Positions 41,272 through 49,834 of a stretch of 64,000 nt of DNA are shown in pieces; positions within the stretch are counted from its first letter, which is position 1, and every line of letters begins with the position of its first letter. The DNA is from DATCMH01 sp036563505 (GTDB lineage Bacteria > Pseudomonadota > Alphaproteobacteria > Rhizobiales > Beijerinckiaceae), in assembly GCA_036563505.1 (NCBI GenBank), contig DATCMH010000019.1:62001-126000 (forward strand), in the 5' to 3' direction. The position numbers were made by a program, and so were the translations under genes. The notes beneath the pieces were generated by a model that did not search any database, was not told where the DNA came from, and saw nothing but the letters and a program-made list of their open reading frames with translations.

Positions 41272-41724
41272 ATGACGGACATCCTCTTCTACCACCTGCA
41301 GCGCCAGCCGCTCGAATCCGTGCTGCCGATGCTCATCGAGAAGTCCCTCGAGCGCGGATGGCGGGTGGCGGTGCAGGCCGCGAGCCAGGAGCGGGTGGCG
41401 GCCCTCGACGACGGGCTCTGGACCTTCTCCGACGAGAGCTTTTTGCCCCACGGCACGGACCGCGAGCCGGACGCGGCCGACCAGCCCGTCGTCCTCACCG
41501 TGGCACCCACGAACCCGAACGGCGCCTCGATCCGCTTCCTCGTCGACGGGGTCGAGCTGCCCGAGGATGCGGGCTCCTACGAGCGCATGGTGATCCTCTT
41601 CGATGGCGGGGACGTCGACGCGCTCGCCATCGCCCGCGACCAGTGGCGGGCGGTGAAGGCTGCCGGCCACGATGCGACCTATTGGCAGCAGGACGACCGC
41701 GGGCGGTGGCAGAAGAAGGCTTGA
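41272..41724 (+). CDS. holC: DNA polymerase III subunit chi
   Basis: 150 residues. Family opening MTDILFYHLQRQPLESVLPM, then KSLERGWRVAVQAASQERV, LWTFSDESFLPHG and the C-terminal half with ERMVILFDGGD. Chi links the clamp loader to SSB. No convincing Shine-Dalgarno precedes the ATG, because the upstream sequence is the arm of an inverted repeat. Follows pepA, the usual neighbour in alphaproteobacteria. Confidence 0.93.
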   Translation: MTDILFYHLQRQPLESVLPMLIEKSLERGWRVAVQAASQERVAALDDGLWTFSDESFLPHGTDREPDAADQPVVLTVAPTNPNGASIRFLVDGVELPEDAGSYERMVILFDGGDVDALAIARDQWRAVKAAGHDATYWQQDDRGRWQKKA

Positions 41725-41790
41725 GAGCCCGCCGTCATCGCAAAGACAGAATTCTCATCCAAGCGGGGCGAGACCAAGCAAGGACGTTCC

Positions 41791-43347
41791 ATGACCGCGA
41801 TCGCCGCTCGCCTGCTCGCCCTTTCGCTCGCGCTTCTGCCGCTCTCGCCAAGCTTCGCGCAGGCGCCCCAGCCCGGCGCCGGAGAGGCGCGTGGCGAGCG
41901 CCGCGGAGAGCGGCCCGCGGGAGGCGAGGCCCGCCGCCTGCCGGCCGACTCCGCCACCGAGCACACCTTGGAACTGCCCGGCCGCACCTTGCGCTTCAAG
42001 GCAACAGCCGGCTCGATCCCCCTCTACGATCAGCAGAACAACCTGCTCGCCGAGGTCGGCTTCACGTCCTACGTCCTGCAAGGGCCAGAGCGTGCCGATC
42101 GCCCCGTCACCTTCGCCCTGAACGGTGGCCCCGGCGCGGCTTCGGCCTACCTGCATCTGGGCGTCGTGGGCCCCTGGCGGCTGCCCCTCGACGGGGCGAC
42201 GATCAGCCCCTCAGTGCCCATCGCGCTGAAGCCCAATGCGGAGACCTGGCTCGACTTCACCGACCTCGTCCTCATCGATCCCGTCGGTACGGGCTACTCC
42301 CGCGCCACGGGCTCGCAGGAGGACGTGCGCAACCGCTTCTACACCGTCGAGGGGGACGTCGAGTCGCTGTCGAACGTCATGCTGCGTTGGCTGCGCAACA
42401 ACGACCGGCTGGTTTCGCCCAAGTTCCTCGTGGGGGAGAGTTACGGCGGCTTTCGCGGCCCGCTCATCGCCCGCAAGCTGCAGGAGGATTACGGGGTGGG
42501 CTTGAGCGGCCTCGTCCTGCTCTCGCCCGTGCTCGATTTCGGATGGTTCAGTCAGCCGCGCCACGCGCCTTGGATCCACGTCGCGAGGTTGCCCTCGCTC
42601 GCGGCCGCGAACCTGGAGCGCAAGGGACCGGTCACCCGCGAGACGCTGGCGGCCGCGGAGGCCTACGCCACGGGCGAATATCTCACCGATCTCCTGCGCG
42701 GGCCGAAGGACAAGGCCGCAGTGGAGCGCCTCGGCGCGCGCACCGCCGAGCTCACGGGTCTTGACCCAGCCGTCGCGCGCCGGGCCGCGGGGCGCATCGA
42801 GCTGGGGTCGTTCCAGCGCGAGTTCCGACGCGGCGAGGGCCGAATTGTCAGCGCCTACGACGCGGGCGTGTCCGGCTACGACCCGGACCCGACGGCGCCT
42901 TCGAGCCGCGGCGAGGACCCAGGCCTCTCCGCGATGACCGCTCCGCTCACCAGCGCCGTCGTCGACCATCTGGCCAACACCCTGAAATGGCGCGTCGACG
43001 TCCGCTACGAACTCCTCAACGGCGCGGTCAACGGCGCCTGGCGCTGGAGCCGCGGCCGGGGACAGCCGGAAGCCTTGAGCGACTTGCGCCAAGCGCTGGC
43101 GCTCGACGCGAACATGCGCGTCCTCGTCGTTCACGGCTTCACCGACCTCGTCACGCCCTATTTTGCGAGCAAGCTCCTCCTCGACCAACTTCCTGAGCTC
43201 GGCCCGCCCTGGCGCACTGAACTGAAGGTCTATCCCGGCGGGCACATGTTCTATTCCCGCGACGGTTCGCGTGTGGCGTTCCGCGCGGACGCCGAGCGGA
43301 TGATCACCCAAGCCGTCGAGACGCGCCGCGCGGGGACAGGTCCGTGA
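41791..43347 (+). CDS. S10 family serine carboxypeptidase-like peptidase, exported
   Basis: 518 residues. Signal peptide to about residue 25 (SPSFAQAP). The oxyanion region LNGGPGAASAYLHLGVVGPW is the S10 substrate-binding loop; the nucleophile is in VGESYGGFRGP; the acid is in HGFTDLVTPYF; the His is in YPGGHMFYSRDGS. This triad order is that of serine carboxypeptidases. Bacterial S10 enzymes of this size are periplasmic or secreted. Its TGA overlaps the GTG of a small lipoprotein gene (GTGA). Confidence 0.9.
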   Translation: MTAIAARLLALSLALLPLSPSFAQAPQPGAGEARGERRGERPAGGEARRLPADSATEHTLELPGRTLRFKATAGSIPLYDQQNNLLAEVGFTSYVLQGPERADRPVTFALNGGPGAASAYLHLGVVGPWRLPLDGATISPSVPIALKPNAETWLDFTDLVLIDPVGTGYSRATGSQEDVRNRFYTVEGDVESLSNVMLRWLRNNDRLVSPKFLVGESYGGFRGPLIARKLQEDYGVGLSGLVLLSPVLDFGWFSQPRHAPWIHVARLPSLAAANLERKGPVTRETLAAAEAYATGEYLTDLLRGPKDKAAVERLGARTAELTGLDPAVARRAAGRIELGSFQREFRRGEGRIVSAYDAGVSGYDPDPTAPSSRGEDPGLSAMTAPLTSAVVDHLANTLKWRVDVRYELLNGAVNGAWRWSRGRGQPEALSDLRQALALDANMRVLVVHGFTDLVTPYFASKLLLDQLPELGPPWRTELKVYPGGHMFYSRDGSRVAFRADAERMITQAVETRRAGTGP

Positions 43348-43721
43348 GAAGGCTGACCGTGCGAGGATCTGTCCTGACTGCCGTGCTGACTGCGTTTCTC
43401 GCCGCCTGCACCGACCGTCCGGGCCCCGTCGCTCAAGTTGCTCCGCCGGCGCCTCCACCCCCCGCGCCGACGAGCCGCGTCACGGGCCCGGTTCTCGCCT
43501 CGGACGGCCGCTGCGAGGGACCGGCCCCGACGGGGGCCGTCGCCATCGCGCCGGGGATCGGGGAGTGCGAGCTGGTTCGGCTCAAGGGCGCCCCGCCTAC
43601 GGACGTCCTGGTCGGCGAAAGCGGCCGCGGCAGCCGCGAGGTGCAGGTGCTCTACGCCGAGCCCACCGGCAAGGAGCTCTACTTCTTCGTCGACAACCGG
43701 CTCGACCGGATCGTGAGATGA
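43344..43721 (+). CDS. Small putative lipoprotein, function unknown
   Basis: 125 residues from a GTG overlapping the peptidase stop. N-terminus VRRLTVRGSVLTAVLTAFLA followed by AC is a signal with the lipobox LAAC (Cys about 22). Then a Pro/Ala-rich linker and a compact domain with ASDGRCEG, GIGECELVRLKG and SREVQVLYAEPTGKELYFFV. The two later cysteines could form a disulfide. No family recognised. The coupling suggests a partner or localisation role for the S10 peptidase. Confidence 0.75.
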   Translation: MRRLTVRGSVLTAVLTAFLAACTDRPGPVAQVAPPAPPPPAPTSRVTGPVLASDGRCEGPAPTGAVAIAPGIGECELVRLKGAPPTDVLVGESGRGSREVQVLYAEPTGKELYFFVDNRLDRIVR

Positions 43722-43734
43722 TCTCGGAAAAGAA

Positions 43735-43880
43735 CCCTCTCCCCCTCGTGGGGAGAGAGCAGGGTAGGGGGTGGTCGCGCTTGGCCGGGGCCGTCGAAGG
43801 AAGGCTCGGCTTCCCCGGCGCTCACCCCACCCGACCCTGCTTCGCAGGGCCACCCTCCCCGCGGGCGGGGAGGGATGAGG
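43735..43880. repeat. Hairpin-rich intergenic repeat, family B (unit 1 of cluster)
   Basis: CCCTCTCCCCCTCGTGGGGA at the left and CCACCCTCCCCGCGGGCGGG at the right, with CCCTGCTTCGCAGGG in between. It starts the 449-base gene-free stretch 43722-44170, in which I find only repeats, no coding sequence. Confidence 0.65.
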
Positions 43881-43890
43881 GGCGGTCGTG

Positions 43891-44092
43891 CGCTCCCCTT
43901 CTCCCTTCTGCGGGAGAAGGTGCCTGCCGCAAGGCAGGCGGATGAGGAGTGGCGCGCAGCGCCTCGCGAAGCGAGTAGGTTGCCTGGAGCGGAGAGACCC
44001 TGATCGGCCTGTCGGCCGTGCGCCGCTTCGCGCCGCACCCCTCTCCCGACCCCGCTTCGCGGGGCAACCCTCTCCCGCTAAAGGGGAGAGGG
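43891..44092. repeat. Hairpin-rich intergenic repeat, family B (unit 2 of cluster)
   Basis: TCCCCTTCTCCCTTCTGCGG with GGAGAAGG, GCCTGCCGCAAGGCAGGC, GCGCCTCGCGAAGCG, CCCCGCTTCGCGGGG and a closing CTCTCCCGCTAAAGGGGAGA. Related in words to the repeats at 22708-22763 and 22945-22998. A stack of stable hairpins lies downstream of both convergent genes and may end transcription of each. Confidence 0.65.
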
Positions 44093-44170
44093 AAGACAGG
44101 TGGGTCGTCCGCCGGAGGGGAATGGAATCCAACGCCTCTCTCGCGCCACAAGGCGCGCCGCCCTATGGCT

Positions 44171-44617
44171 TCAAAAATCGCCCAGCATGAGCTGGTTCTT
44201 GGGCCCCCGGCTCTTGGCCGCCGCGGCAGGACGGGCCTTGCGCGGCTTCGCCTCCGCGCGGGGGCGGGGGGACGTGCCCTCGCCGCGTTTTGCGCGCTCC
44301 AGCGCCTTGTCGCGGGCGACCTTCTCCGGCGCGCTCGGGTCGTCGGTGAGCCACTTGCCGCGCTTGATCACCTCGTTAACCCGGCCCTGGTTCACGCCCA
44401 GCTCGAAGGCGATCTCCTGCTGAGTCATCGTGCTGTTGGCGTGCATCTCGAGGATCTGCCGCGCCAGCTCCGGCGTCATCTTGCGGCCGGTGACGCGCCG
44501 CGCGGGGGCGATGCTGCGCTTCGCCCGGTCGCGCTGGCGCAGCTTCTCGAGGATCGCCAGCGCCATGTTCATGCCCTGCTCGCGTAGGGCGTCCTCGAAC
44601 TCTTTGAGCGTGGTCAA
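44171..44617 (-). CDS. Helix-turn-helix-like protein, function unknown
   Basis: 148 residues. MTTLKEFEDALREQGMNMAL opens; the middle carries a likely HTH: TPELARQILEMHANSTMTQQ then EIAFELGVNQGRVNEVIKRG (about 50-90). The C-terminal 50 residues are Lys/Arg/Pro/Ala-rich and disordered, ending NQLMLGDF. A recombinase/sigma-like HTH with no catalytic domain, so a DNA-binding regulator or nucleoid factor is plausible. Not a family I can name. Sits beside the repeat cluster. Confidence 0.65.
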   Translation of the reverse strand: MTTLKEFEDALREQGMNMALAILEKLRQRDRAKRSIAPARRVTGRKMTPELARQILEMHANSTMTQQEIAFELGVNQGRVNEVIKRGKWLTDDPSAPEKVARDKALERAKRGEGTSPRPRAEAKPRKARPAAAAKSRGPKNQLMLGDF

Positions 44618-44753
44618 GGGCTTGTTCCCGCCTTCCGCCGTTCTCTCGCACCCCGGCCCGCCGGGTCGTTGACCGTCCTCGGCATTGAATCTCGAGTCTC
44701 GCGGCCGCGTTCCGCTGCGTCAACAGATTGCTAGGGGCGATGTCCGGTTCTCC

Positions 44754-46631
44754 TCAGGCATTTGCCGCCTCGAGCTCGCCGCTCAATGACAGCCACTCCT
44801 CCTCCGCTGCGGCAAGGGCGCTCGCGGCTTCGGCCCTCATGCGCGAGAGCTCGGCGGCCTTGCCCGGCTCGCGCAGGAACGCCGTGCCGTCGCCCAGCGC
44901 CGCATCCACCTTGGCGATGACGCCCGACAGCTTCTCCATCCTCGTCTCGATTGCATCCAGGCGCTTGCGCAGGGGAGCAAGGGCGGTGCGGCGTTCCGCG
45001 GCCGCGCGGCGGTCGTCGGTGCGCGTCGCCTTCGGCTCCTCGGCCTTGGAGCTGCGCGGGCCCGGATCGAGCTCGCCCGCCAGCACCAGTCGGCGGTAAT
45101 CGTCCATGTCGCCGTCGAAATTCGCGACGCGCCCCTGGCCCACGAGCCAGAGCCGGTCGGCGCAGGCCTCGATCAGGAAGCGGTCGTGACTCACGAGGAT
45201 CACGGCGCCCTCGTAGTCGTTGATGGCTTCCATCAGGGCTTGGCGGCTGTCGATGTCGAGGTGGTTCGTGGGCTCGTCGAGGATCAGGAGATGGGGCCCG
45301 CCGAAGGCCGCGAGCCCCATCAACAGGCGCGCCTTCTCACCGCCTGAGAGCGACGAGACCGGCGTCTCGGCCTTCGAGCCGGGGAAGCCGAGGCGGGCGC
45401 AGCGGGCGCGGATCTTCGCCTCCGGCGCGTCGGGCATCCGGGCCGCGACGTGGGCGAAGGCGCTGGCTTTCGGGTTCAACTCGTCGAGTTGGTGCTGAGC
45501 GAAGTAGGCGACCTCCATCTTGGTCGAGCGGCGCAACTCGCCTTTGAGCGGGTCGAGCCGGCCGCCGACGAGCTTGCAGAAAGTCGACTTGCCGTTGCCG
45601 TTGGCGCCGAGCAGCGCGATCCGGTCATCCGGGGCAATGCTGAGCGACATGCGGTCGAGCACTGTGCGCTCCTCGTAGCCCGCCGCGACCCCGTCCATGG
45701 CGATGATCGACGGGCTCAACGGCCGTTCGGGGCTCGGCAGGTCGAAGCCCAACACCTCGTCCTCGACCAGCGTCGCGATGGGCTCGAGCTTGGCGAGCCG
45801 CTTCACCCGCGATTGGGCCTGGCGCGCCTTCGACGCCTTGGCGCGAAAGCGGTCGACGAAGGCCTGAAGGTGCTTGCGCTCGGCCTCCTGCTTGACCCGT
45901 GCCTTGGCCTGGAGCGCCCGCTTCTCCGCAAGCTGGCGGGCGAAGGAGGTGTAGCCGCCGCGCCAGAGGGTGAGCTTGCCTTGGTCGAGGTGCAGGATGT
46001 GGTCGACGCAGCTGTCGAGAAGCTCCCGATCGTGGCTGATGATCAGCACGGTGTGCGGGTAGCGGGCGAGGTATTCGTAGAGCCAGAGCGTGCCTTCGAG
46101 GTCGAGGTAGTTCGTGGGCTCGTCGAGAAGGAGCAGGTCGGGCTCGGAGAAGAGCACGGCGGCGAGCGCCACGCGCATGCGCCAGCCGCCCGAGAAGTCC
46201 GAGCAGGGCCGCTCCTGCGCGGCCGCGTCGAAGCCAAGGCCGTGCAGGATGGCGGCGGCCCGGGCGGGCGCAGCATGGGCGCCGATATCGGCCAGCCTGG
46301 TTTCGATCTCGGCCCGGCGCAGCCCGTCGGCCGCTTCGGCCTCAGCAAGAAGCGCCGTGCGCTCCGTATCCGCCGCGAGGACGACGTCGACGAGGCGCTC
46401 GGGTCCTGCCGGCGCTTCCTGTGCCACGGAGCCGATGCGCACGCCCTTCGGCAGGCCGATGGAGCCGCTCTCCGGCGAGACTTCGCCGCGCAGGATGCGA
46501 AAGAGCGTCGTCTTGCCCGTCCCGTTGCGTCCGACGAGCCCGACCCGGGCGCCGGCCGGCAGGGCGAAGCCCGTGCGGTCGAACAGGGTACGCGCCCCGA
46601 GGCGGTAGGTGAGATCGCTGACGTGAAGCAT
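44754..46631 (-). CDS. ABC-F family ATPase
   Basis: 625 residues, two fused ATPase domains and no transmembrane helices. First Walker A GRNGTGKTTLFRIL, signature FSGGWRMRVALAAVL, Walker B LLLLDEPTNYLD; second Walker A GANGNGKST, signature LSGGEKARLLMGL, Walker B LLILDEPTNHLD. The linker between (about 235-320) is Lys/Gln-rich, the P-site tRNA interaction motif. The C-terminal coiled coil (RDDRRAAAERRT-type, then MRAEAASALAAAEEEW) resembles Uup/YheS. Acts on ribosomes. ATG at 46631. Confidence 0.92.
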   Translation of the reverse strand: MLHVSDLTYRLGARTLFDRTGFALPAGARVGLVGRNGTGKTTLFRILRGEVSPESGSIGLPKGVRIGSVAQEAPAGPERLVDVVLAADTERTALLAEAEAADGLRRAEIETRLADIGAHAAPARAAAILHGLGFDAAAQERPCSDFSGGWRMRVALAAVLFSEPDLLLLDEPTNYLDLEGTLWLYEYLARYPHTVLIISHDRELLDSCVDHILHLDQGKLTLWRGGYTSFARQLAEKRALQAKARVKQEAERKHLQAFVDRFRAKASKARQAQSRVKRLAKLEPIATLVEDEVLGFDLPSPERPLSPSIIAMDGVAAGYEERTVLDRMSLSIAPDDRIALLGANGNGKSTFCKLVGGRLDPLKGELRRSTKMEVAYFAQHQLDELNPKASAFAHVAARMPDAPEAKIRARCARLGFPGSKAETPVSSLSGGEKARLLMGLAAFGGPHLLILDEPTNHLDIDSRQALMEAINDYEGAVILVSHDRFLIEACADRLWLVGQGRVANFDGDMDDYRRLVLAGELDPGPRSSKAEEPKATRTDDRRAAAERRTALAPLRKRLDAIETRMEKLSGVIAKVDAALGDGTAFLREPGKAAELSRMRAEAASALAAAEEEWLSLSGELEAANA

Positions 46632-46856
46632 GCGGCGTTCTGGGACGGGCGGGCGCGGCGCGCAAGATGGAAACGCTGGGGCAGATGCGAGCGGGTTTTG
46701 GCCGGAGCATATGGCGTCGCTTCGCGCCGAAAAGCGCCCCATACAACAGCCCTCGCAGTCACATCGACATCATTCGGCCACCATGCCGGCCGATCGAAGC
46801 TCGGCTGCGAAGACCTTGTCGAATCGGGCGCGCGGCGTTCCTTGGGGCCTCCCACC

Positions 46857-47267
46857 GTGCCGTCACCCAACATCTCCCGCCATTCTGCCCTCGCGCTGCT
46901 CTCGGCCGTTGCCGCGCTGCTGATCGGCCTTTTCGTCGCGGTGGAGGCGGTGGCTCATCATCCGGGCTCCCACGCCCGACGCGTCGGTGCCGGCCAAGTC
47001 GAGCTTGATGCCGCCGTCTCGGCGAGCGATGCCTGTACCCGGATCGAGCGCATGGAGCCCGGAACGCCCCAAGGCGTGCAGGCGCCGACCGGGGCCGCGC
47101 CGGTGGTCGTTCGCCTCGTTCGGCCGGACGGGCTCTGCGCCACGGTGGTGAGCGCCCTGCGGGAAGCCCGGACGCTGAGCGTGCCCGCTGGCACGACGGC
47201 GCTCCTCCTCTACGTCGTTGGCCCGGACGGCCGGGTCGCGGCGAGCGAGCGCGTTCCCATCCGCTAG
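46857..47267 (+). CDS. Small exported protein, function unknown
   Basis: 136 residues from a GTG; weak ribosome site (GGGG 10 bases before). One hydrophobic signal or anchor segment (ALALLSAVAALLIGLFVAVE), then AHHPGSHARR, ACTRIERM and a beta-rich domain to the end with one further Cys (GLCATVV). The upstream 225 bases contain nothing I can name. Start uncertain. Confidence 0.6.
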   Translation: MPSPNISRHSALALLSAVAALLIGLFVAVEAVAHHPGSHARRVGAGQVELDAAVSASDACTRIERMEPGTPQGVQAPTGAAPVVVRLVRPDGLCATVVSALREARTLSVPAGTTALLLYVVGPDGRVAASERVPIR

Positions 47268-47329
47268 GCGTTTGACAAAGCCCGGGCCGGCATCCCACAG
47301 AGCGGCCTCTTGAGCCCGGGTTACGATCG

Positions 47330-48679
47330 ATGGACGCCACCGCCGCGGATCCCGCCGTCGAGGCCTTGCGCGCTCGTCTGGCCGCGCGGCGCGCCCGGAT
47401 CGGGGTCATCGGGCTCGGCTATGTCGGCCTGCCCCTCTCAGTCGCGGCCGCGGAAGCCGGGTTCGAGGTTCTCGGCTTCGACATCAACGCCCAGCGTGTC
47501 GCGGCGCTCAACGCCGGCGAGGACCTGATCCGGCACCTGCGGCCCGGCGCGGTCGCCGGGGCCGTCGCCTCCGGCCGCTTCGAGGCGAGCGCGGACTTCG
47601 CGCGCCTCGGCGAACCGGACGCTCTCCTCATCTGTGTGCCGACCCCGCTCACCCGGCACCGCGAGCCCGACCTCTCCTTCGTGCGGACGACGGCGGAGGC
47701 GATCGCCCGCCAGCTCCGACCCGGCCAGCTCGTCGTCCTCGAGTCGACGACCTATCCCGGCACCACGGACGAGGTCGTTCGCCCGATCCTGGAAGCGACG
47801 GGGCTCAAGAGCGGGCGCGACTTCTTCCTCGCCTTCTCGCCGGAGCGGGAAGATCCGGGCAACCTCGACTTCGGCACGGCCCGCATCCCGAAGGTCATCG
47901 GCGGCGACGGCGCGGCGGCGCTGATGCTGGCCGAGACGCTCTACGCCCAGTTCGTCGTTCGCACGGTGCCGGTCTCCTCGACGGCGACGGCGGAGGCGGT
48001 GAAGCTTACGGAGAACATCTTCCGGGCCGTCAACATCGCCCTCGTCAACGAGCTCAAGGTCGTGTTCGAGGCGATGGACATCGACGTGTGGGAGGTGATC
48101 GAGGCGGCCAAGACCAAGCCTTTCGGCTTCATGCCCTTCTATCCGGGGCCGGGCTTAGGGGGACACTGCATCCCGATCGATCCGTTCTACCTCGCCTGGA
48201 AGGCGCGGGAGTTCGACGTGACGGCGCGTTTCATCGAGCTCGCCGGCGAGGTGAACACCCGCATGCCCTACCACGTGGTCGATCGCCTGGCTGAGGCGCT
48301 CGACCGGCGGGCGGGGAGGGGCCTCTCCGGCGCCCGCATCCTGCTGGTTGGGCTGGCTTACAAGAAGAACGTCGACGACACCCGCGAAAGCCCGTCCCTG
48401 AAGCTCATGGAAATCCTGGAAGCGCGCGGTGCGGCGGCCGACTTCCATGACCCCTTCGTGCCGGTGGTCCCGCCGACCCGCGAGCACCCGGCCTTCGCCG
48501 GGCGGCGTTCCGTCGCGCTCGACCCGGGGACGCTGAGCCCCTACGACGCGGCGCTCATCGCAACGGATCACGACGGCATCGACTATGCCGGCCTCGTCGC
48601 GGCCTGTCCGCTCGTGATCGACACCCGCGATGCCTGCCGCCGAGCGGGGATCGTATCGGAGAAGGTCGTCAAGGCTTGA
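47330..48679 (+). CDS. wbpA: Nucleotide sugar dehydrogenase, UDP-N-acetylglucosamine 6-dehydrogenase type
   Basis: 449 residues. NAD loop IGVIGLGYVGLPLSVAAAEA; VPTPLTRHREPDLSFV; LESTTYPGTTDEVV; central Lys in KLTENIFRAVNIALVNELKV; catalytic Cys in GPGLGGHCIPIDPFYLAWKA; GLAYKKNVDDTRESPSLKL. This pattern is the WbpA/TviB branch that oxidises UDP-GlcNAc (or UDP-ManNAc) to the uronate. Its TGA overlaps the TTG start of a Gfo/Idh gene (TTGA), and an aminotransferase follows, reproducing the wbpA-B-E order. Confidence 0.88.
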   Translation: MDATAADPAVEALRARLAARRARIGVIGLGYVGLPLSVAAAEAGFEVLGFDINAQRVAALNAGEDLIRHLRPGAVAGAVASGRFEASADFARLGEPDALLICVPTPLTRHREPDLSFVRTTAEAIARQLRPGQLVVLESTTYPGTTDEVVRPILEATGLKSGRDFFLAFSPEREDPGNLDFGTARIPKVIGGDGAAALMLAETLYAQFVVRTVPVSSTATAEAVKLTENIFRAVNIALVNELKVVFEAMDIDVWEVIEAAKTKPFGFMPFYPGPGLGGHCIPIDPFYLAWKAREFDVTARFIELAGEVNTRMPYHVVDRLAEALDRRAGRGLSGARILLVGLAYKKNVDDTRESPSLKLMEILEARGAAADFHDPFVPVVPPTREHPAFAGRRSVALDPGTLSPYDAALIATDHDGIDYAGLVAACPLVIDTRDACRRAGIVSEKVVKA

Positions 48680-49692
48680 ACGTTTCCCCCCTTCGTCCGG
48701 CCCCCGCGCGGCCGCTTGGGCGCGAACCCCGCGTCGCCGTGGTCGGCTGCGGCGCCTGGGGCAAGAACCACGTGCGCAACTACGCCGAGCTCGGGGCGCT
48801 CGAGGCCCTCGTCGACCGAAACGCCGAAACCGTCGCCGCGCTGCAGGCCCAGCACGGCGGGCGGGCCCTGAGCCTCGATGAGGTTCTCGCCGACCCGGGC
48901 ATCGACGCCGTCGCCTTCGCCATGCCGCCCGCGCAGCATCACCTGCTCGGCAAGCGGGCGCTGGAGGCGGGCAAGCACGTCTTCCTGGAAAAGCCGATGT
49001 CGCTCGCGGCGGCGCAAGGCCAGGAACTCGTGGAGCTTGCCGAGGCGCGCGGCCTCACCCTCATGGTGGGACACATCCTCCAGTACCACGCCGTCTTCTC
49101 GGCGCTTCGCGACCTCGTGCGCGGCGGCCGGCTCGGCCGCCTGCGCCACGTCACCTCCCGCCGCCTCGCCTTCGGCCGCATTCGCCGGCCCGAAGACGTG
49201 CTCTGGGAGCTGGCGCCGCACGATTTCTCGATGATCTTAGGCCTGACGGGGACGGAGCCCGAGGCGGTCGATTCCGTCGGTGCCTACCACCTGAGCGAGA
49301 GCATCGCCGATCTCGCGAGCGTCCACCTCGCCTTCCCGGGCAACGTTACCGCCGACGTGCAGGTCTCCTGGATCCATCCCGTGAAGGAGCACCGCCTTGT
49401 CGTCATTGGCACGGAGGCGATGGCCGTCTTCGACGACGGGGAGCCCTGGGTGCGCAAGCTCATGCTCTACCCTCACCGGATCGACGCGAGCGGCGAGGTT
49501 CCTCTCCTGACGCCCGCCCAAGGCGACGCCGTCGCGGTCGAACGCACCGAGCCGCTCAAGGAAGAGCTCCGGCATTTCCTTGCCTGCGTCCGGGAGGGGC
49601 GGCAGCCGCTCACCGACGGGCGGGAAGGATTGGCCGTCCTTCGCGTGCTCGAGCAGGCCAGCGCGGCCATGCGGGCCAAGCGGCCGAGCTGA
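48676..49692 (+). CDS. wbpB: Gfo/Idh/MocA oxidoreductase, UDP-GlcNAcA 3-dehydrogenase type
   Basis: 338 residues from a TTG that overlaps the dehydrogenase stop. Rossmann motif VAVVGCGAWGKNHVRNYAEL; conserved EKPMSL at about 112 (catalytic Lys); GHILQYHAVF; LAPHDFSMIL. In P. aeruginosa WbpB oxidises C3 of UDP-GlcNAcA with recycling by 2-oxoglutarate and works with WbpE. Coupling to the wbpA-like gene supports that role; the family is broad, so the exact substrate is inferred from context. Confidence 0.82.
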   Translation: MNVSPLRPAPARPLGREPRVAVVGCGAWGKNHVRNYAELGALEALVDRNAETVAALQAQHGGRALSLDEVLADPGIDAVAFAMPPAQHHLLGKRALEAGKHVFLEKPMSLAAAQGQELVELAEARGLTLMVGHILQYHAVFSALRDLVRGGRLGRLRHVTSRRLAFGRIRRPEDVLWELAPHDFSMILGLTGTEPEAVDSVGAYHLSESIADLASVHLAFPGNVTADVQVSWIHPVKEHRLVVIGTEAMAVFDDGEPWVRKLMLYPHRIDASGEVPLLTPAQGDAVAVERTEPLKEELRHFLACVREGRQPLTDGREGLAVLRVLEQASAAMRAKRPS

Positions 49693-49834
49693 GACAAACT
49701 GACACCGAATGTGAACGCCTCCCTGGCGCGGTGCGTGCTACTCACCCCGCGAATCGCCGGAGCGACGCGCCTGAAGACGCGGCCCGGCGAGGGAGGTTGT
49801 CAGACCTCCTCCAGGGCATTCACGAGGACCAGCG

